64,000 nt of DNA from NCBI RefSeq assembly GCF_005780165.1, contig NZ_VAUV01000001.1, positions 310,001-374,000 on the forward strand, read 5' to 3'. Under the pieces are notes generated by a model. The model did not search any database. It saw nothing but the letters and a program-made list of their open reading frames with translations, and had not been told where the DNA came from. A program made the position numbers and the translations under genes. The stretch is from Phragmitibacter flavus. Its GTDB lineage: Bacteria; Verrucomicrobiota; Verrucomicrobiia; Verrucomicrobiales; Verrucomicrobiaceae. Below, in pieces: positions 37,696 to 46,280 of the stretch (positions are counted from its first letter, which is position 1; each line of letters starts with the position of its first letter).

Positions 37696-38184
37696 ATGGT
37701 GACTTGGGCTGAAATTTGCGCCGATCCGGTGTTGCAAAATCTTCCTTACAAAATCGAAACCAATCGTTTTGGCAAAATCATGATGAGTCCCGCGTCGTTC
37801 TGGCATGGTGGTTTTGAGATCGAGATTGGCCACCTTCTCAAACAGCTGATGCAAGGCGGCAGAGCGGTCGCCGAATGCGCCATCAAAACCACCGACGGCA
37901 TCCGCGTCGCCGATGTCGCCTGGATTTCTCGCGAACGTTACGAGCCCCATCGCAAGGCCATCAGCCTGCCCATTGCACCAGAGATTTGTGTTGAGATCAT
38001 TTCAAGTTCCAACACCAAAGAGGAGATGCTCAGCAAGATGCAGCTGTATTTCTCTGCGGGTGCCAAAGAAACCTGGTTGTGTGATGAAGATGGCAACATG
38101 GAGTTTTACCACTCCGCATCTGTCGCGCCCATTCCGCAATCCGTGCTTTGCCCGCTATTTCCCGTCAAGGTCGTGTTGGACTGA
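37696..38184 (+). CDS. Uma2 family endonuclease (DUF820)
   Basis: 162 aa from the ATG of MVTWAEICADPVL. The pattern is that of the Uma2 family: MMSPASFWHGGFEIEIGHLL near the start, then a short strand with GIRVADVAWIS (Asp/Val-Ala of the PD-(D/E)xK core), PEICVEIISSSNT (the Glu-x-x-S motif), and KEEMLSKMQLYFSAGAKETW. The fold is a restriction-endonuclease-like domain; the cellular target of these proteins is unproven. It is divergent from the M20 gene with a 120-nt gap. No partner antitoxin or methylase is seen. Confidence 0.82.
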   Translation: MVTWAEICADPVLQNLPYKIETNRFGKIMMSPASFWHGGFEIEIGHLLKQLMQGGRAVAECAIKTTDGIRVADVAWISRERYEPHRKAISLPIAPEICVEIISSSNTKEEMLSKMQLYFSAGAKETWLCDEDGNMEFYHSASVAPIPQSVLCPLFPVKVVLD

Positions 38185-38232
38185 TCCCCTGCCCGCGAAG
38201 ATTTAGTTCGCCTCGAAGCTCAAGCGGACAGT

Positions 38233-39210
38233 CTACCGCAATCCCTTCGAGCGCATGTTCAGCCACCACTCCACAAACCGAGGAATGCCGCTATCGATGT
38301 GCGTCGTCGGCTTGAAGTTCAGCAACTTCGCCGCCTTGCTCACATCAGCACTGGTCAAAGGCACATCACCGGGCTGTTCCGGCATCTCATTGATCTCCGC
38401 CTTTTTGCCCAGTGAGTTCTCGATCACCTCAATCAACTCATTCAGCTTCACCGTCTGCGATCCACCCAAGTTAAAAATGCTGCACTTTGGCGCCGCTTCA
38501 TCGGCTGAATAAGCCAGCGCACCCAATATCCCATCCACAATGTCGCTGATGAACGTGTAATCACGCGCGGTGTCGCCCTTGCCGTAACGGTCGATCGGCT
38601 GGTCCTCGTGGATCAACCGTGTGAACTTTGAAATCGCCAAATCAGGCCGCTGTCTCGGACCATACACCGTGAAAAATCGCAGGCACACCGTGTGAATGCC
38701 AACCAGCGCCGAGTAATTCGAACACATCTGCTCGCCCGCCATCTTGGTCATCGCATAGGGCGAGATCGTCTGCAAAATGGGATCCTCCTCCGCAAACGGC
38801 ACCTTCTTGTTCACCCCGTAAACCGAACTGCTGCTCGCAAAAACAAACCGCTTCACCCCATGGCGCTTGCACGCCTCCAACAAATAAAACGTTCCCTTGA
38901 TGTTGGTATCAATATACAGTTCTGGCTGCTCAATGCTCGGACGCACCCCTGCCCGAGCGGCCAGGTGAATCACCGCATCCAGTCCACCCTCCAGCGCCGT
39001 GAACGCCTGCTCCACCACGGAGGGATCACGCAAATCCCCCTCAATCACCGTCACCTGATCCCTCACCGCTCGCAAATTCTCGCGTTTGATTGCCGGATCG
39101 TAATAATCATTAAAATTGTCCAGCACCACCACGCGGGCGCCTTCAGACAGCAACCGTTCGACGGTGTGGGAACCAATGAATCCGGCGCCGCCGGTGACCA
39201 AAACATTCAT
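38233..39210 (-). CDS. NAD-dependent sugar-nucleotide epimerase (UDP-glucuronate 4-epimerase-like)
   Basis: 325 aa of the extended SDR type. The N-terminus MNVLVTGGAGFIGSHTVE is the GxxGxxG Rossmann motif. DNFNDYYDPAIKRENL after it is typical of UDP-glucuronate 4-epimerases. The catalytic region is FASSSSVYG and SPYAMTK (Tyr-x-x-x-Lys). The C-terminal part VYGPRQRPDLAISKF also fits the glucuronate epimerase group. It should interconvert UDP-glucuronate and UDP-galacturonate for polysaccharide synthesis. The stop comes shortly after a convergent Uma2 gene. No glycosyltransferase lies adjacent. Confidence 0.88.
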   Translation of the reverse strand: MNVLVTGGAGFIGSHTVERLLSEGARVVVLDNFNDYYDPAIKRENLRAVRDQVTVIEGDLRDPSVVEQAFTALEGGLDAVIHLAARAGVRPSIEQPELYIDTNIKGTFYLLEACKRHGVKRFVFASSSSVYGVNKKVPFAEEDPILQTISPYAMTKMAGEQMCSNYSALVGIHTVCLRFFTVYGPRQRPDLAISKFTRLIHEDQPIDRYGKGDTARDYTFISDIVDGILGALAYSADEAAPKCSIFNLGGSQTVKLNELIEVIENSLGKKAEINEMPEQPGDVPLTSADVSKAAKLLNFKPTTHIDSGIPRFVEWWLNMRSKGLR

Positions 39211-39426
39211 ATTATGAGGAGGAAAGGGCCACCCACCTAAAGTCGCCCGACCCCACTGGCAAGGGAAAGTCGTCGAGCGTCAGCCAAAAAACGCTTCAAC
39301 CTGCGCCTTCACCCGCCACTCAGGAATTTAAGCGCCCTTACAGAATCCTATTGACGTTCTGAGCGCCAAACCGCTAATCTTTTAAAAAATTGCCGGTGCG
39401 CAGCCGAGCAAATCTTATTTTTTGTC

Positions 39427-40584
39427 ATGAGCGATCCCAACCATACCCAGCCGGTCCAGCCACTCAGCACCAAAACCGGTTCTGTTCCCCTCAAAAAGGA
39501 AACCGTCCGCATCACCCTGCGTGCCCGTCCCGGTGCCGGCCTTACCCAGAAGCAACCGACAGTGCCGCAAACCGCGACCGCTCCAGTTTCGTTGCAACAG
39601 ACCGCTCCCGTGCAGCTTCCGGCTCCCGCCAACAAGGCCACGGCATCGATCCAGCTCCCAAGTTCGCCGCTTCCTCCTCCTGCTGCCCGCCCTGCCACTG
39701 CCCCTGTGGCCGTGATGCAAACCGCGCCGGTCAGCCTTCCTCCTGCCTCGCGTGCAACGGCGGTCGTCAAGCTCTCCCCAGCTACTGCTCCGGTGATGCC
39801 CGTCGGCTCCCCCCGTCCTCCTGCTCCTGCTCCGGGCGGCGCTCCGCGTCCTCCTGGTGCCCCGCCCGCACCTTCCATGGGCGCGCCCCGCCCTCCCGGT
39901 GCACCTCCAGCCCCAATGGCTCCTCGTCCCGCTGGCGGGGCTCCACCACCTCCAGGTGCCCCGCGTCCTCCCGGTGCTCCTCCAGGGCCGCTCGCTCCAA
40001 CGATTCCGATGGCCAAAGCTCCCGGCGCTCCCGTGGCTCCGACCGCCGCGCCACGTCCTCCCGGTGCACCTCCCGCCGCCATGCCACCTCCAGGTGCCAA
40101 AATGGAGGCCGGTGCCGCTACCGTGCCGCTCGCCAAAGGCCCCGTTGCCCGCCCCGGCGCACCGGGTGCTGCTCCCGTCGCCAAACCCGGTGGAGCCACC
40201 TCACAACTTCCCAAAGCCACTGTTCAGCTTAACAAGGGCCCCGGTGCCGCCGCTGCTGCGGGTGCACCCAAACCGATGGCGCAGGCCAACGTGCCCATCA
40301 AACGCCCATTGCCACCCTCAGAGGAAAATGCCCCTCTTTACGAAGAGAAAGATCCTGAAGCCGGCCTTATGCCTCTTGCCGTGGTCTGCACCGTTCTCGG
40401 TGTCGCCATCATGGTATTGAGCATGTTCGGCTCTGACAAATTCTTCTACGGCAACCCTGGCGAAGTCAGCGCCCTTAAAGTTCCGCCACCGATCCTCCCC
40501 AAATGGGAACAACCTGCTGGCGATGGCACCTATGTCTCCAGCTTCAACAAGGCTCTCGAAGACATCACCCGCAAATTCGAATAA
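39427..40584 (+). CDS. proline/alanine-rich repeat protein with one membrane segment
   Basis: 385 aa in three parts. Residues 1 to about 120 are Ala/Pro/Thr-rich with repeating TAPVSL-type units (ATAPVSLQQTAPVQLP, TAPVAVMQTAPVSLP). Residues about 120-230 are a low-complexity stretch of APRPPGAPPAP units. After a Lys-rich segment, residues about 315-337 form one membrane helix (LMPLAVVCTVLGVAIMVLSM), and about 50 residues follow it (LPKWEQPAGDGTYVSSFNK). No signal peptide is seen, so the long N-terminal part should be cytoplasmic and the short tail periplasmic. No function is known to me. The minus strand of this gene also has a long open frame from the same low complexity; it is a shadow. Confidence 0.75.
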   Translation: MSDPNHTQPVQPLSTKTGSVPLKKETVRITLRARPGAGLTQKQPTVPQTATAPVSLQQTAPVQLPAPANKATASIQLPSSPLPPPAARPATAPVAVMQTAPVSLPPASRATAVVKLSPATAPVMPVGSPRPPAPAPGGAPRPPGAPPAPSMGAPRPPGAPPAPMAPRPAGGAPPPPGAPRPPGAPPGPLAPTIPMAKAPGAPVAPTAAPRPPGAPPAAMPPPGAKMEAGAATVPLAKGPVARPGAPGAAPVAKPGGATSQLPKATVQLNKGPGAAAAAGAPKPMAQANVPIKRPLPPSEENAPLYEEKDPEAGLMPLAVVCTVLGVAIMVLSMFGSDKFFYGNPGEVSALKVPPPILPKWEQPAGDGTYVSSFNKALEDITRKFE

Positions 40585-40629
40585 TCGAACAACGAATCAT
40601 CGAAACACTCTCTCCCTCTCTCAAATATC

Positions 40630-40710
40630 ATGCCTCTTGCCTGGATTCTCTTCCTCCTTTCGATCGCCGTTCTCGCCATTAACATCCTGACCAAAAATCA
40701 GGCCGGTTGA
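40630..40710 (+). CDS. 26-aa membrane microprotein
   Basis: A very short frame, MPLAWILFLLSIAVLAINIL then TKNQAG and a stop. It is a single transmembrane helix with a short polar tail. It lies 45 nt after the proline-rich protein's stop and before a clear terminator, so it should be on the same transcript. Its first residues, MPLA, echo the MPLA at the start of the neighbour's membrane helix. No Shine-Dalgarno sequence is obvious. Such microproteins often act on a larger membrane partner; here that is only suggested by position. Confidence 0.5.
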   Translation: MPLAWILFLLSIAVLAINILTKNQAG

Positions 40711-40761
40711 TCCCGGGTTCATCGCGAATTCGCTGACTGATTCGATCAAATTTTTGTTAAA

Positions 40762-40786
40762 GGCGCTGCTTCAACAGCGCCTTTTT
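40762..40786 (+). terminator. Rho-independent terminator
   Basis: A perfect 7-bp stem, GGCGCTG with CAGCGCC, around a 6-nt loop (CTTCAA), followed by TTTTT. It lies after the proline-rich gene and microprotein and before the PQQ-like gene, so it ends that two-gene transcript. Confidence 0.88.
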
Positions 40787-40938
40787 CATTGGTTTGGAAG
40801 GGGAGCGCACACGCCCTCGCGTGCTTGGAGATTGCGCCCTTGCACTCGACCCGCATTTCACCCTCTCCCGATCCACGAAACATCCGCCCACTCCATTGTG
40901 AAAATTCGCCTGCCATCTCCGTATTTGGAGTCATGCCG

Positions 40939-42219
40939 ATGAGACACCTCGCCCCGCTCCTGCTTCTCTATTTGGTTCTGCTGCTCCCATGCCTCACGGT
41001 CTCCGGCCAGTCAGCCGATCCTGATTCCGAATGGCCACGTTTTCGCGGTCCCGCAGGCGACGGAACGTGGAACAGCCCCTCACTCCCAGACGATCTCACC
41101 CTGATCACCCCAAAGAAGCTGTGGTCCACCCCTCTTGGTGCCGGTTACGGCGGCATCACCATCAGTGACGAATGTGTTTACGTGATGGATCGCGTCAAGA
41201 ACCCGACCGAAGTCGAACGCATCCACTGTTTTGATGTCCCCACCGGTCGCCTCCTCTGGCAACACACCTACCCCGTCACCTACGACAACCTTGAATACGG
41301 AAGCGGCCCCCGCGCCAGCGTCACCATTCACGACGGTAAAGCCTACACCCTCGGTGCCCTCGGCCACACCCATTGCCTCGACGCCACCACCGGCAAAATC
41401 GTCTGGAGCATCGACACCCGAAAAACCTTCAACGCCGAGCCCCCACGCTGGGGATTCGCCGCCTCTCCCTTCATCTGGAAAGACACCGTTATCCTCCACA
41501 TCGCCGCCCAACCCGGCGGCACCCTTCTCGCCCTCGATTCGGCGACCGGCACCGAACGCTGGCGGTCCGGCAATGATCCCGCCGGATATTCGACCCCTCT
41601 CGTCATCCAACTCGAAGGCCATTCTGAACCCCAACTCATCCAGTGGAGCCCCCAACATGTCCTCAGCCTCCACCCCGACACCGGCAAAGAAAACTGGCGT
41701 TTCCCCTACGACATCCAATACGGCGTCTCCATCGCCCAACCACTTTTCCAAGACGGACTTCTTCTCGTCAGCGGATACTGGCACGGCACCCGCACCCTCC
41801 GGCTCGGCACCGATCCCACCACCACCCCCGTCCTCGAATGGAGCCAGGAGAAAACCCATCGCGGTCTCATGAGTCAGCCTCTCTACAAAGACGGCATTGT
41901 CTACCTCCTCGACCGCAGCGAAGGCCTCCTCGCTTTCGAACTCGCCACCGGCGAGATCCTCTGGAAAGACGACCACCACTTCACGCCCAAGGACCGCAAC
42001 CCCCAAATCAGCCTTGTCTGGGCCAGCCAGCCCCGCAACATTGCCGCCGGACTCAATGCCAACGGCGAATTATTTTTCGCCAAGCTAAATTCGGATGAAT
42101 ATGTCGAATTCTCCCGCCATCAAATCATTGGCAAAACCTGGGCACACCCCGCCTTCACCAGCAACCGCATCTATGCCCGCAGCGATACCGAAATCTCCGC
42201 ATGGCAGTTATGGGACTGA
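40939..42219 (+). CDS. secreted PQQ-like beta-propeller protein (BamB-like fold)
   Basis: About 426 aa. I chose MRHLAPLLLLYLVLLLPCLT because GGAG lies 8 nt upstream; MPMRHL two codons earlier is the other choice. The signal peptide ends near SGQSADP. The mature protein has repeated PQQ-type blades: DECVYVMDRV, TGRLLWQHTY, ATTGKIVWSID, TGTERWRSG, TGKENWRFPY, TGEILWKDD. The opening EWPRFRGPAGDG is common in planctomycete and verrucomicrobial members of this family. Such proteins fold as eight-bladed propellers; most lack proven enzyme activity. No PQQ-binding residues can be assigned. Probably periplasmic or exported. Confidence 0.82.
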   Translation: MRHLAPLLLLYLVLLLPCLTVSGQSADPDSEWPRFRGPAGDGTWNSPSLPDDLTLITPKKLWSTPLGAGYGGITISDECVYVMDRVKNPTEVERIHCFDVPTGRLLWQHTYPVTYDNLEYGSGPRASVTIHDGKAYTLGALGHTHCLDATTGKIVWSIDTRKTFNAEPPRWGFAASPFIWKDTVILHIAAQPGGTLLALDSATGTERWRSGNDPAGYSTPLVIQLEGHSEPQLIQWSPQHVLSLHPDTGKENWRFPYDIQYGVSIAQPLFQDGLLLVSGYWHGTRTLRLGTDPTTTPVLEWSQEKTHRGLMSQPLYKDGIVYLLDRSEGLLAFELATGEILWKDDHHFTPKDRNPQISLVWASQPRNIAAGLNANGELFFAKLNSDEYVEFSRHQIIGKTWAHPAFTSNRIYARSDTEISAWQLWD

Positions 42220-42305
42220 CTGATTCGACCGGCGGGGCTTTCGTGCTTGGAACTTCAAACCAACCTTGGTAACCTCAATCCACCATCGACCACCGACTAC
42301 CCGTC

Positions 42306-43061
42306 ATGAAAAGCGCGCCCCTTCTCCTCCCGTCCCCCGCCATCGTGACCCTGCTGACGCTCACGCTGACGTTATCGATCTTCGCGCCTCTGGCCCAAGC
42401 CCAGTTCGAGCGTGAGCGCTCCCGACTCGGCTCCAACACCGAACCCGGAGCCATGTATGTCGAAGACATCCTGCCCAAGGCCGTCCGCCTCACCGTCAGC
42501 GCCGAATCCCCTATTTATTATCAGGTCGACATGCAACGCGTCCTCGGTGCCATGGCACCGGGCACGGTCGTTCAACTCGTGGCCATGAGCGACACTGGCT
42601 ACCGGGTCCGCGGACGTGCCCGACACGGCGATGTGGCCGGATGGATGCGCATGGATCACGTCAAATCCGCCGATCCCAAACTCCCCGAAAAACTCAAAGC
42701 CTTCTATGAGCGCAAGAAGGAAGTCGATGCCCTCATTGCCGAAAATCAGGTCGCCATCGGCATGACGGTCGAAGAAGTGAAAGCCTCCCTCGGCAATCCC
42801 AGCCGCAAGAGCTCCAAAATCACCGCCAACGGTCGCGAAGAATCCCTTGAATACAGCATTTTTGAGAGGGTCCCCCAAATCACCACCGGCCGCGACCGAC
42901 TCGGCAACCTTGTCCAGACCACCATTTATGTGAAAGTCGAAGTCGGTCGTCTCTCCGTCGCTTTCAAGGACAACGTCGTCACCGAGATCGCCGAAACCAT
43001 GGGCAACCCCCTGGGCGAAGATGGTGTCAAACTCCTGCCAACACCCATCATTCTTTACTGA
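42306..43061 (+). CDS. secreted protein with SH3-like and SmpA/BamE-like segments
   Basis: 251 aa with a signal peptide ending PLAQAQFER. Residues about 55-115 look like a bacterial SH3-type domain (PGTVVQLVAMSDTGYRVRGR, then AGWMRMDHV). Residues about 145-245 contain VAIGMTVEEVKASLGNPSRK, the motif of SmpA/OmlA (BamE) domains. The two together suggest an envelope-binding adaptor. There is no lipobox Cys, so it is exported rather than lipidated by the usual route. It follows the PQQ-like gene with an 86-nt gap and may share its transcript. Confidence 0.72.
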   Translation: MKSAPLLLPSPAIVTLLTLTLTLSIFAPLAQAQFERERSRLGSNTEPGAMYVEDILPKAVRLTVSAESPIYYQVDMQRVLGAMAPGTVVQLVAMSDTGYRVRGRARHGDVAGWMRMDHVKSADPKLPEKLKAFYERKKEVDALIAENQVAIGMTVEEVKASLGNPSRKSSKITANGREESLEYSIFERVPQITTGRDRLGNLVQTTIYVKVEVGRLSVAFKDNVVTEIAETMGNPLGEDGVKLLPTPIILY

Positions 43062-43089
43062 GCCAACTCGGACTCAACACAAACCCCAT

Positions 43090-43117
43090 TTGACAGACCC
43101 TCAACCCCGGTTACCTT
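43090..43117 (+). promoter_or_regulatory. sigma70-like promoter for tRNA-Cys
   Basis: A perfect -35 box, TTGACA, at 43090-43095, then a 16-nt spacer and TACCTT at 43112-43117, a weak -10. The tRNA starts 18 nt further on. This is the only close match to a -35 consensus I found in the window with a transcription unit at the right distance. Confidence 0.55.
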
Positions 43118-43134
43118 TCCCGCTCTCAAAAAAT

Positions 43135-43209
43135 GGCGAGGTAGCAAAGTGGTAATGCGCTGGTCTGCAAAACCGGTATGCGCGGGTTCAATTCCCGCCC
43201 TCGCCTCCA
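43135..43209 (+). tRNA. tRNA-Cys (anticodon GCA)
   Basis: A cloverleaf can be drawn by eye. The acceptor arms GGCGAGG and CCTCGCC pair fully, the D arm is GTAGCAAAGTGGTAATGC, the anticodon arm CTGGTCTGCAAAACCGG carries anticodon GCA, and the T arm is GCGGGTTCAATTCCCGC. The discriminator base is T, as is normal for cysteine, and CCA is encoded in the gene. The size is 75 nt including CCA. Confidence 0.95.
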
Positions 43210-43648
43210 CACTGAAAATCAACGAGTTACGGCGATTTTTGAGCTGGGTGACAACAGGTTCAGCACTACCACCTTCATTCGACGAAGCTTCAGCACCCCA
43301 CGCACACCGTGTTTGTGTCTATATGTTTAGATAGTAATCAAGTTCTGTAGCCGCTGCGATAGTTTTTGATGGCTTGCCCTTGAAATCGTGTTCTCGGGAA
43401 GTTGACTGGCGACGCGCTGATAGCCGCTGCCATCGTCTGTTGGGGCATACACTTTACGACACGAGCACGAAAACCACTGAGCTCACCAGTCGCTACAGAC
43501 AACGATCTGCATTAACACGAATTTACTTCGAGCCACACCTTTCGAGCCACTGCAGAACGCGACGGACCTAAAATGATCGCCAAATATTTTGCTGTGTTGA
43601 TATTCCCCAACCCCGGGTTGATTCTCGACTGATTCTGTGGACGTGAAA
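43210..43648. other. intergenic region after tRNA-Cys, no clear gene
   Basis: About 440 nt with lower GC than the genes to the left. I see only short frames without coding character. I looked for a second copy of the tRNA 3' end (an attachment-site repeat) further right and did not find one. The next two genes are AT-richer than their neighbours. Confidence 0.5.
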
Positions 43649-44221
43649 ATGAAAGCGAACTCACAAAACTTGAAGGTCTTCCGTAACGATCGAGCATTGG
43701 TCTCGATTCGACGCGACGAATGCGATGATCGAAAGCTTCAGGGATTCATCGTTGATTTTTCTGAAAGTCTTATTCTCCTCCAATATGTCTATGACTTTCG
43801 CGTGGATGGAAGGTTGTTGCTCCGCATCGAAGACATCACTGACATGGAGAGCACAGAGACCGATCAATTTCAGAAGCAACTGCTCCTCGAAGAAGGCGAT
43901 TTTGAGAAAATCGACTTTTCACGGAAACAGCCAATTTCTTCTTACGACGCCTATTTGCTTTCTCTACCAAGAAACGAAATAGTGATTCTGGAAGATGAAC
44001 TAGCAGAAGATCCTGAATTCCTAATAGGGACGCTCATGTTTGCGGATGATCAGATTGCCACTGTTCGCTTCTTTAACGGCGCAGCGAAGTGGAAGGATCA
44101 GCCATCGGATATCGAGATCAAAAGAATCACGTGTTGCCAGACCAGAAACAATTATATCAATTACTACGCAAACCACTTTGCTCGGAAAGGAACTCTCCTT
44201 GCGACGAGGAAGGACGGCTAA
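43649..44221 (+). CDS. hypothetical protein, AT-richer than neighbours
   Basis: 190 aa from the ATG of MKANSQNLKVFRNDR; a GTG four codons upstream is possible. The product is rich in charged residues, with beta-prone stretches such as LQGFIVDFSESLILLQYVYD and FRVDGRLLLRIEDITD. No signal peptide, membrane segment or catalytic motif is seen. The pattern of a short strand-rich domain with Tyr/Phe-rich strands recalls small beta-barrel domains found in toxin- or phage-associated proteins, but this is only a resemblance. Composition and position after a tRNA gene suggest acquisition. Confidence 0.6.
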   Translation: MKANSQNLKVFRNDRALVSIRRDECDDRKLQGFIVDFSESLILLQYVYDFRVDGRLLLRIEDITDMESTETDQFQKQLLLEEGDFEKIDFSRKQPISSYDAYLLSLPRNEIVILEDELAEDPEFLIGTLMFADDQIATVRFFNGAAKWKDQPSDIEIKRITCCQTRNNYINYYANHFARKGTLLATRKDG

Positions 44222-44266
44222 TCGCTTCCGTCAGCAGATCCTAACCTTGAAAACAGTTTACATTGA

Positions 44267-44713
44267 ATGTCATTCCCTGATCAAAGTAAAGCAGACTGGC
44301 CTATTTCTTTGACCGAGTTGATCGCTCGTAGAGATGTTTATTCTAGAAGAATTGGGCGTGTGGGCGGGACTTCTATGGTCCTTCTTTTTTCCTTTTTATT
44401 TGGTAACTTCTTTTTAATCCGCTGGTTAGAACGTGATGAAAAAATGCCGAATTGGCTCGCTGCAGTTGGAGTAGTTGTTCTTTTTTCGTATCTTTTTGGG
44501 AATATGTTTTTTCTTCTGTGGAATCACAAGAAGGCGACGAAATCCTGCAATCTCCAATGTCCGCACTGCGCAAAACCCTTAACTGACAAAATTCTTATTC
44601 CTGTAGCAATTGCGACCGGTCGGTGCGGAAATTGTGGAGGTCTGTTAATCATCGATCATCCCAACTCGCAAGAGCCAGACAACTCAGGCAATCGCCTCGG
44701 ACGTGCCGAGTGA
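44267..44713 (+). CDS. two-helix membrane protein with a zinc-ribbon tail
   Basis: 148 aa with two membrane helices (residues about 37-53, VLLFSFLFGNFFLIRWL, and about 68-86, VGVVVLFSYLFGNMFFLLW), followed by CPHC and CGNC spaced about 25 residues apart, the pattern of a zinc ribbon. The tail is short and polar. The function is unknown. It starts 45 nt after the previous hypothetical gene and shares its AT-rich composition, so the two may be one unit. Confidence 0.6.
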   Translation: MSFPDQSKADWPISLTELIARRDVYSRRIGRVGGTSMVLLFSFLFGNFFLIRWLERDEKMPNWLAAVGVVVLFSYLFGNMFFLLWNHKKATKSCNLQCPHCAKPLTDKILIPVAIATGRCGNCGGLLIIDHPNSQEPDNSGNRLGRAE

Positions 44714-44906
44714 TTCTTTCGAGCATATCCGGGACTTTCACCTGAGTGCGGAATGATTCGCCATGTTGTCCCTAAGATCCACCATCATTAAAACCCATCG
44801 AACAAACGAGAAATAGGCGATAGATTTTCCCCTGCCTTCCCGTTGCAAGGTGAGGTATACTGCAATCAGCAATACCAACTAAACGACATTTCAGCCGCAC
44901 CACTGC

Positions 44907-45644
44907 ATGAAAACCACCTATCTTCTGCTACTTCTATTCGGTCTGGGATCTCTGTCGTTACAGGCCCGTGAATGGACCAATCAGGCCGGTGTCAAGATCC
45001 AGGCAGAATTGGTCACCGTCAAAGGTGCGGCGGGCAATGAAGTTGCTGTGCTCAAACTCGCCAATGGGCAGACCTACGATGTTGCCCTAAGCCAGCTCAG
45101 TGCTGAGGACCAGGAATTCGCTCGCACTGAAGCGGTTCGTCTTGCGGCCACCACACCAACCGCGGCGGTTCCGGGCACATCAAGCGAGGAATTCTCCGCG
45201 CTTGGAACTCAATTGAAGAGCAAGCTTGTCGCAGTCGATGGTCGGCGTGTGGGAAAATATGAAATGAGCGCCGAGCCGGAATATTACGCCTTCTATTTCA
45301 CTGCTTCATGGTGCCCTCCCTGCCGCACTTTCACGCCCAAACTGGTCGAATTCTACAATCAACATGCCCAAAAAAAGAGCAAGTTTGAAGTCGTCATGGT
45401 CAGTCGCGATGACAGCGAAAAATCCATGGAGGAATACATGAAGGAGAGCACCATGCCATGGCCTGCCATCGCCTTCCGCCACGTCGAGCGCCTGAAGGAA
45501 GTTCAAGCTTACGCCGGGAAAGGCATCCCTTGCCTGGTGTTGGTGGATCGCGAAGGCAAGGTCCTCTCCCACAGCTACGAAGGCTCAAACTATGTAGGCC
45601 CCACCAAGGTCATGCGTGACCTCGCCGATAAAGTTGGGTCCTGA
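44907..45644 (+). CDS. secreted thioredoxin-like protein with SHD1 domain
   Basis: 245 aa with a signal peptide ending LQAREW. Residues about 21-70 match the SHD1 (SLA1 homology 1) pattern: REWTNQAGVKIQAELVTVKG, then NGQTYDVALSQLSAEDQEF. From about residue 100 it is a TlpA/nucleoredoxin-type thioredoxin fold with the active site ASWCPPCRTF (Cys136 and Cys139) and the cis-Pro motif KGIPCLVLVDREGKV. It should reduce or exchange disulfides outside the cytoplasm. The SHD1 plus thioredoxin layout is common in Planctomycetes and Verrucomicrobia. No cytochrome biogenesis genes lie nearby. Confidence 0.85.
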   Translation: MKTTYLLLLLFGLGSLSLQAREWTNQAGVKIQAELVTVKGAAGNEVAVLKLANGQTYDVALSQLSAEDQEFARTEAVRLAATTPTAAVPGTSSEEFSALGTQLKSKLVAVDGRRVGKYEMSAEPEYYAFYFTASWCPPCRTFTPKLVEFYNQHAQKKSKFEVVMVSRDDSEKSMEEYMKESTMPWPAIAFRHVERLKEVQAYAGKGIPCLVLVDREGKVLSHSYEGSNYVGPTKVMRDLADKVGS

Positions 45645-45789
45645 TCGAAGTTTGAGACCAAATTCGGTTTCCCGTTTTTTGTTTCCCGTTTCCACACTCA
45701 CCCCTTCCCCTGGCGAATCTGAGGGACGAAGATAGTGGCCGCTGCGCACCTCAGCAGGAGCCAACCATCTGTCTCTCGCCTCCAGAGAC

Positions 45790-46233
45790 TCACTGAGGAG
45801 CTGGGGTGGCTTCAACAAGAATCCCGCGATAGACGGCGCCTTTGAACCGGTGCTCCCGGGCTGCCCGGTAGGCAGGGCTGTCATACCACGCCTTGGCGGC
45901 TTCCATGCTCGGAAATTCGGCAATCACGACGCCTTCCGTTTTGTCACCTTCGAGCACTTCATGAGGTCCATATCCCGAAAGAACTTTCATGGGGTGCCCC
46001 TCAAGCGAGGCACCCACCATTTTCCAGTAAGTTTCCAATTCGGCCTGGTCGAGGGTTTTCTCACGCGTGAAAATGACGTAGGCCGGTTTCTTGGCTTGCA
46101 CCTTTTGCTCTGGTTGTTCTGCTGCTGATTCCGTTTTGAGAGCTTTTGTGGAGGCCTCCTTTTCGGAGGTATCTCCGGCGGTCAAGGACATGGCGGCGAG
46201 CACGCTGGCGATTACAAGGAGTGGATGTTTCAT
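45790..46233 (-). CDS. exported DUF1330 family protein
   Basis: 147 aa. Residues 1-20 form a signal peptide (MKHPLLVIASVLAAMSLTAG), then a charged linker. Residues about 50-140 are a DUF1330 domain (AYVIFTREKTLDQAELETYW, GVVIAEFPSMEAAKAWYDS, PAYRAAREHRF), a ferredoxin-like fold of unknown role. Most DUF1330 proteins are cytoplasmic, so the export signal is slightly odd. It is the last gene of a minus-strand run that includes a VOC protein and an SDR enzyme. Confidence 0.85.
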   Translation of the reverse strand: MKHPLLVIASVLAAMSLTAGDTSEKEASTKALKTESAAEQPEQKVQAKKPAYVIFTREKTLDQAELETYWKMVGASLEGHPMKVLSGYGPHEVLEGDKTEGVVIAEFPSMEAAKAWYDSPAYRAAREHRFKGAVYRGILVEATPAPQ

Positions 46234-46280
46234 TGGAGTAAGGTTATTGGGTTAAAGAGATTCGTGAATTTTGGATGTTA

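Noticed and set aside
39348-40220. 290-codon minus-strand Gly/Ala-rich frame
   Set aside because: Shadow produced by the low-complexity proline-rich gene on the + strand.
43149-43334. 61-codon frame overlapping tRNA-Cys
   Set aside because: It reads through the tRNA; chance frame.
43135-44906. prophage or island attachment repeat at tRNA-Cys
   Set aside because: No second copy of the tRNA 3' end and no integrase seen.
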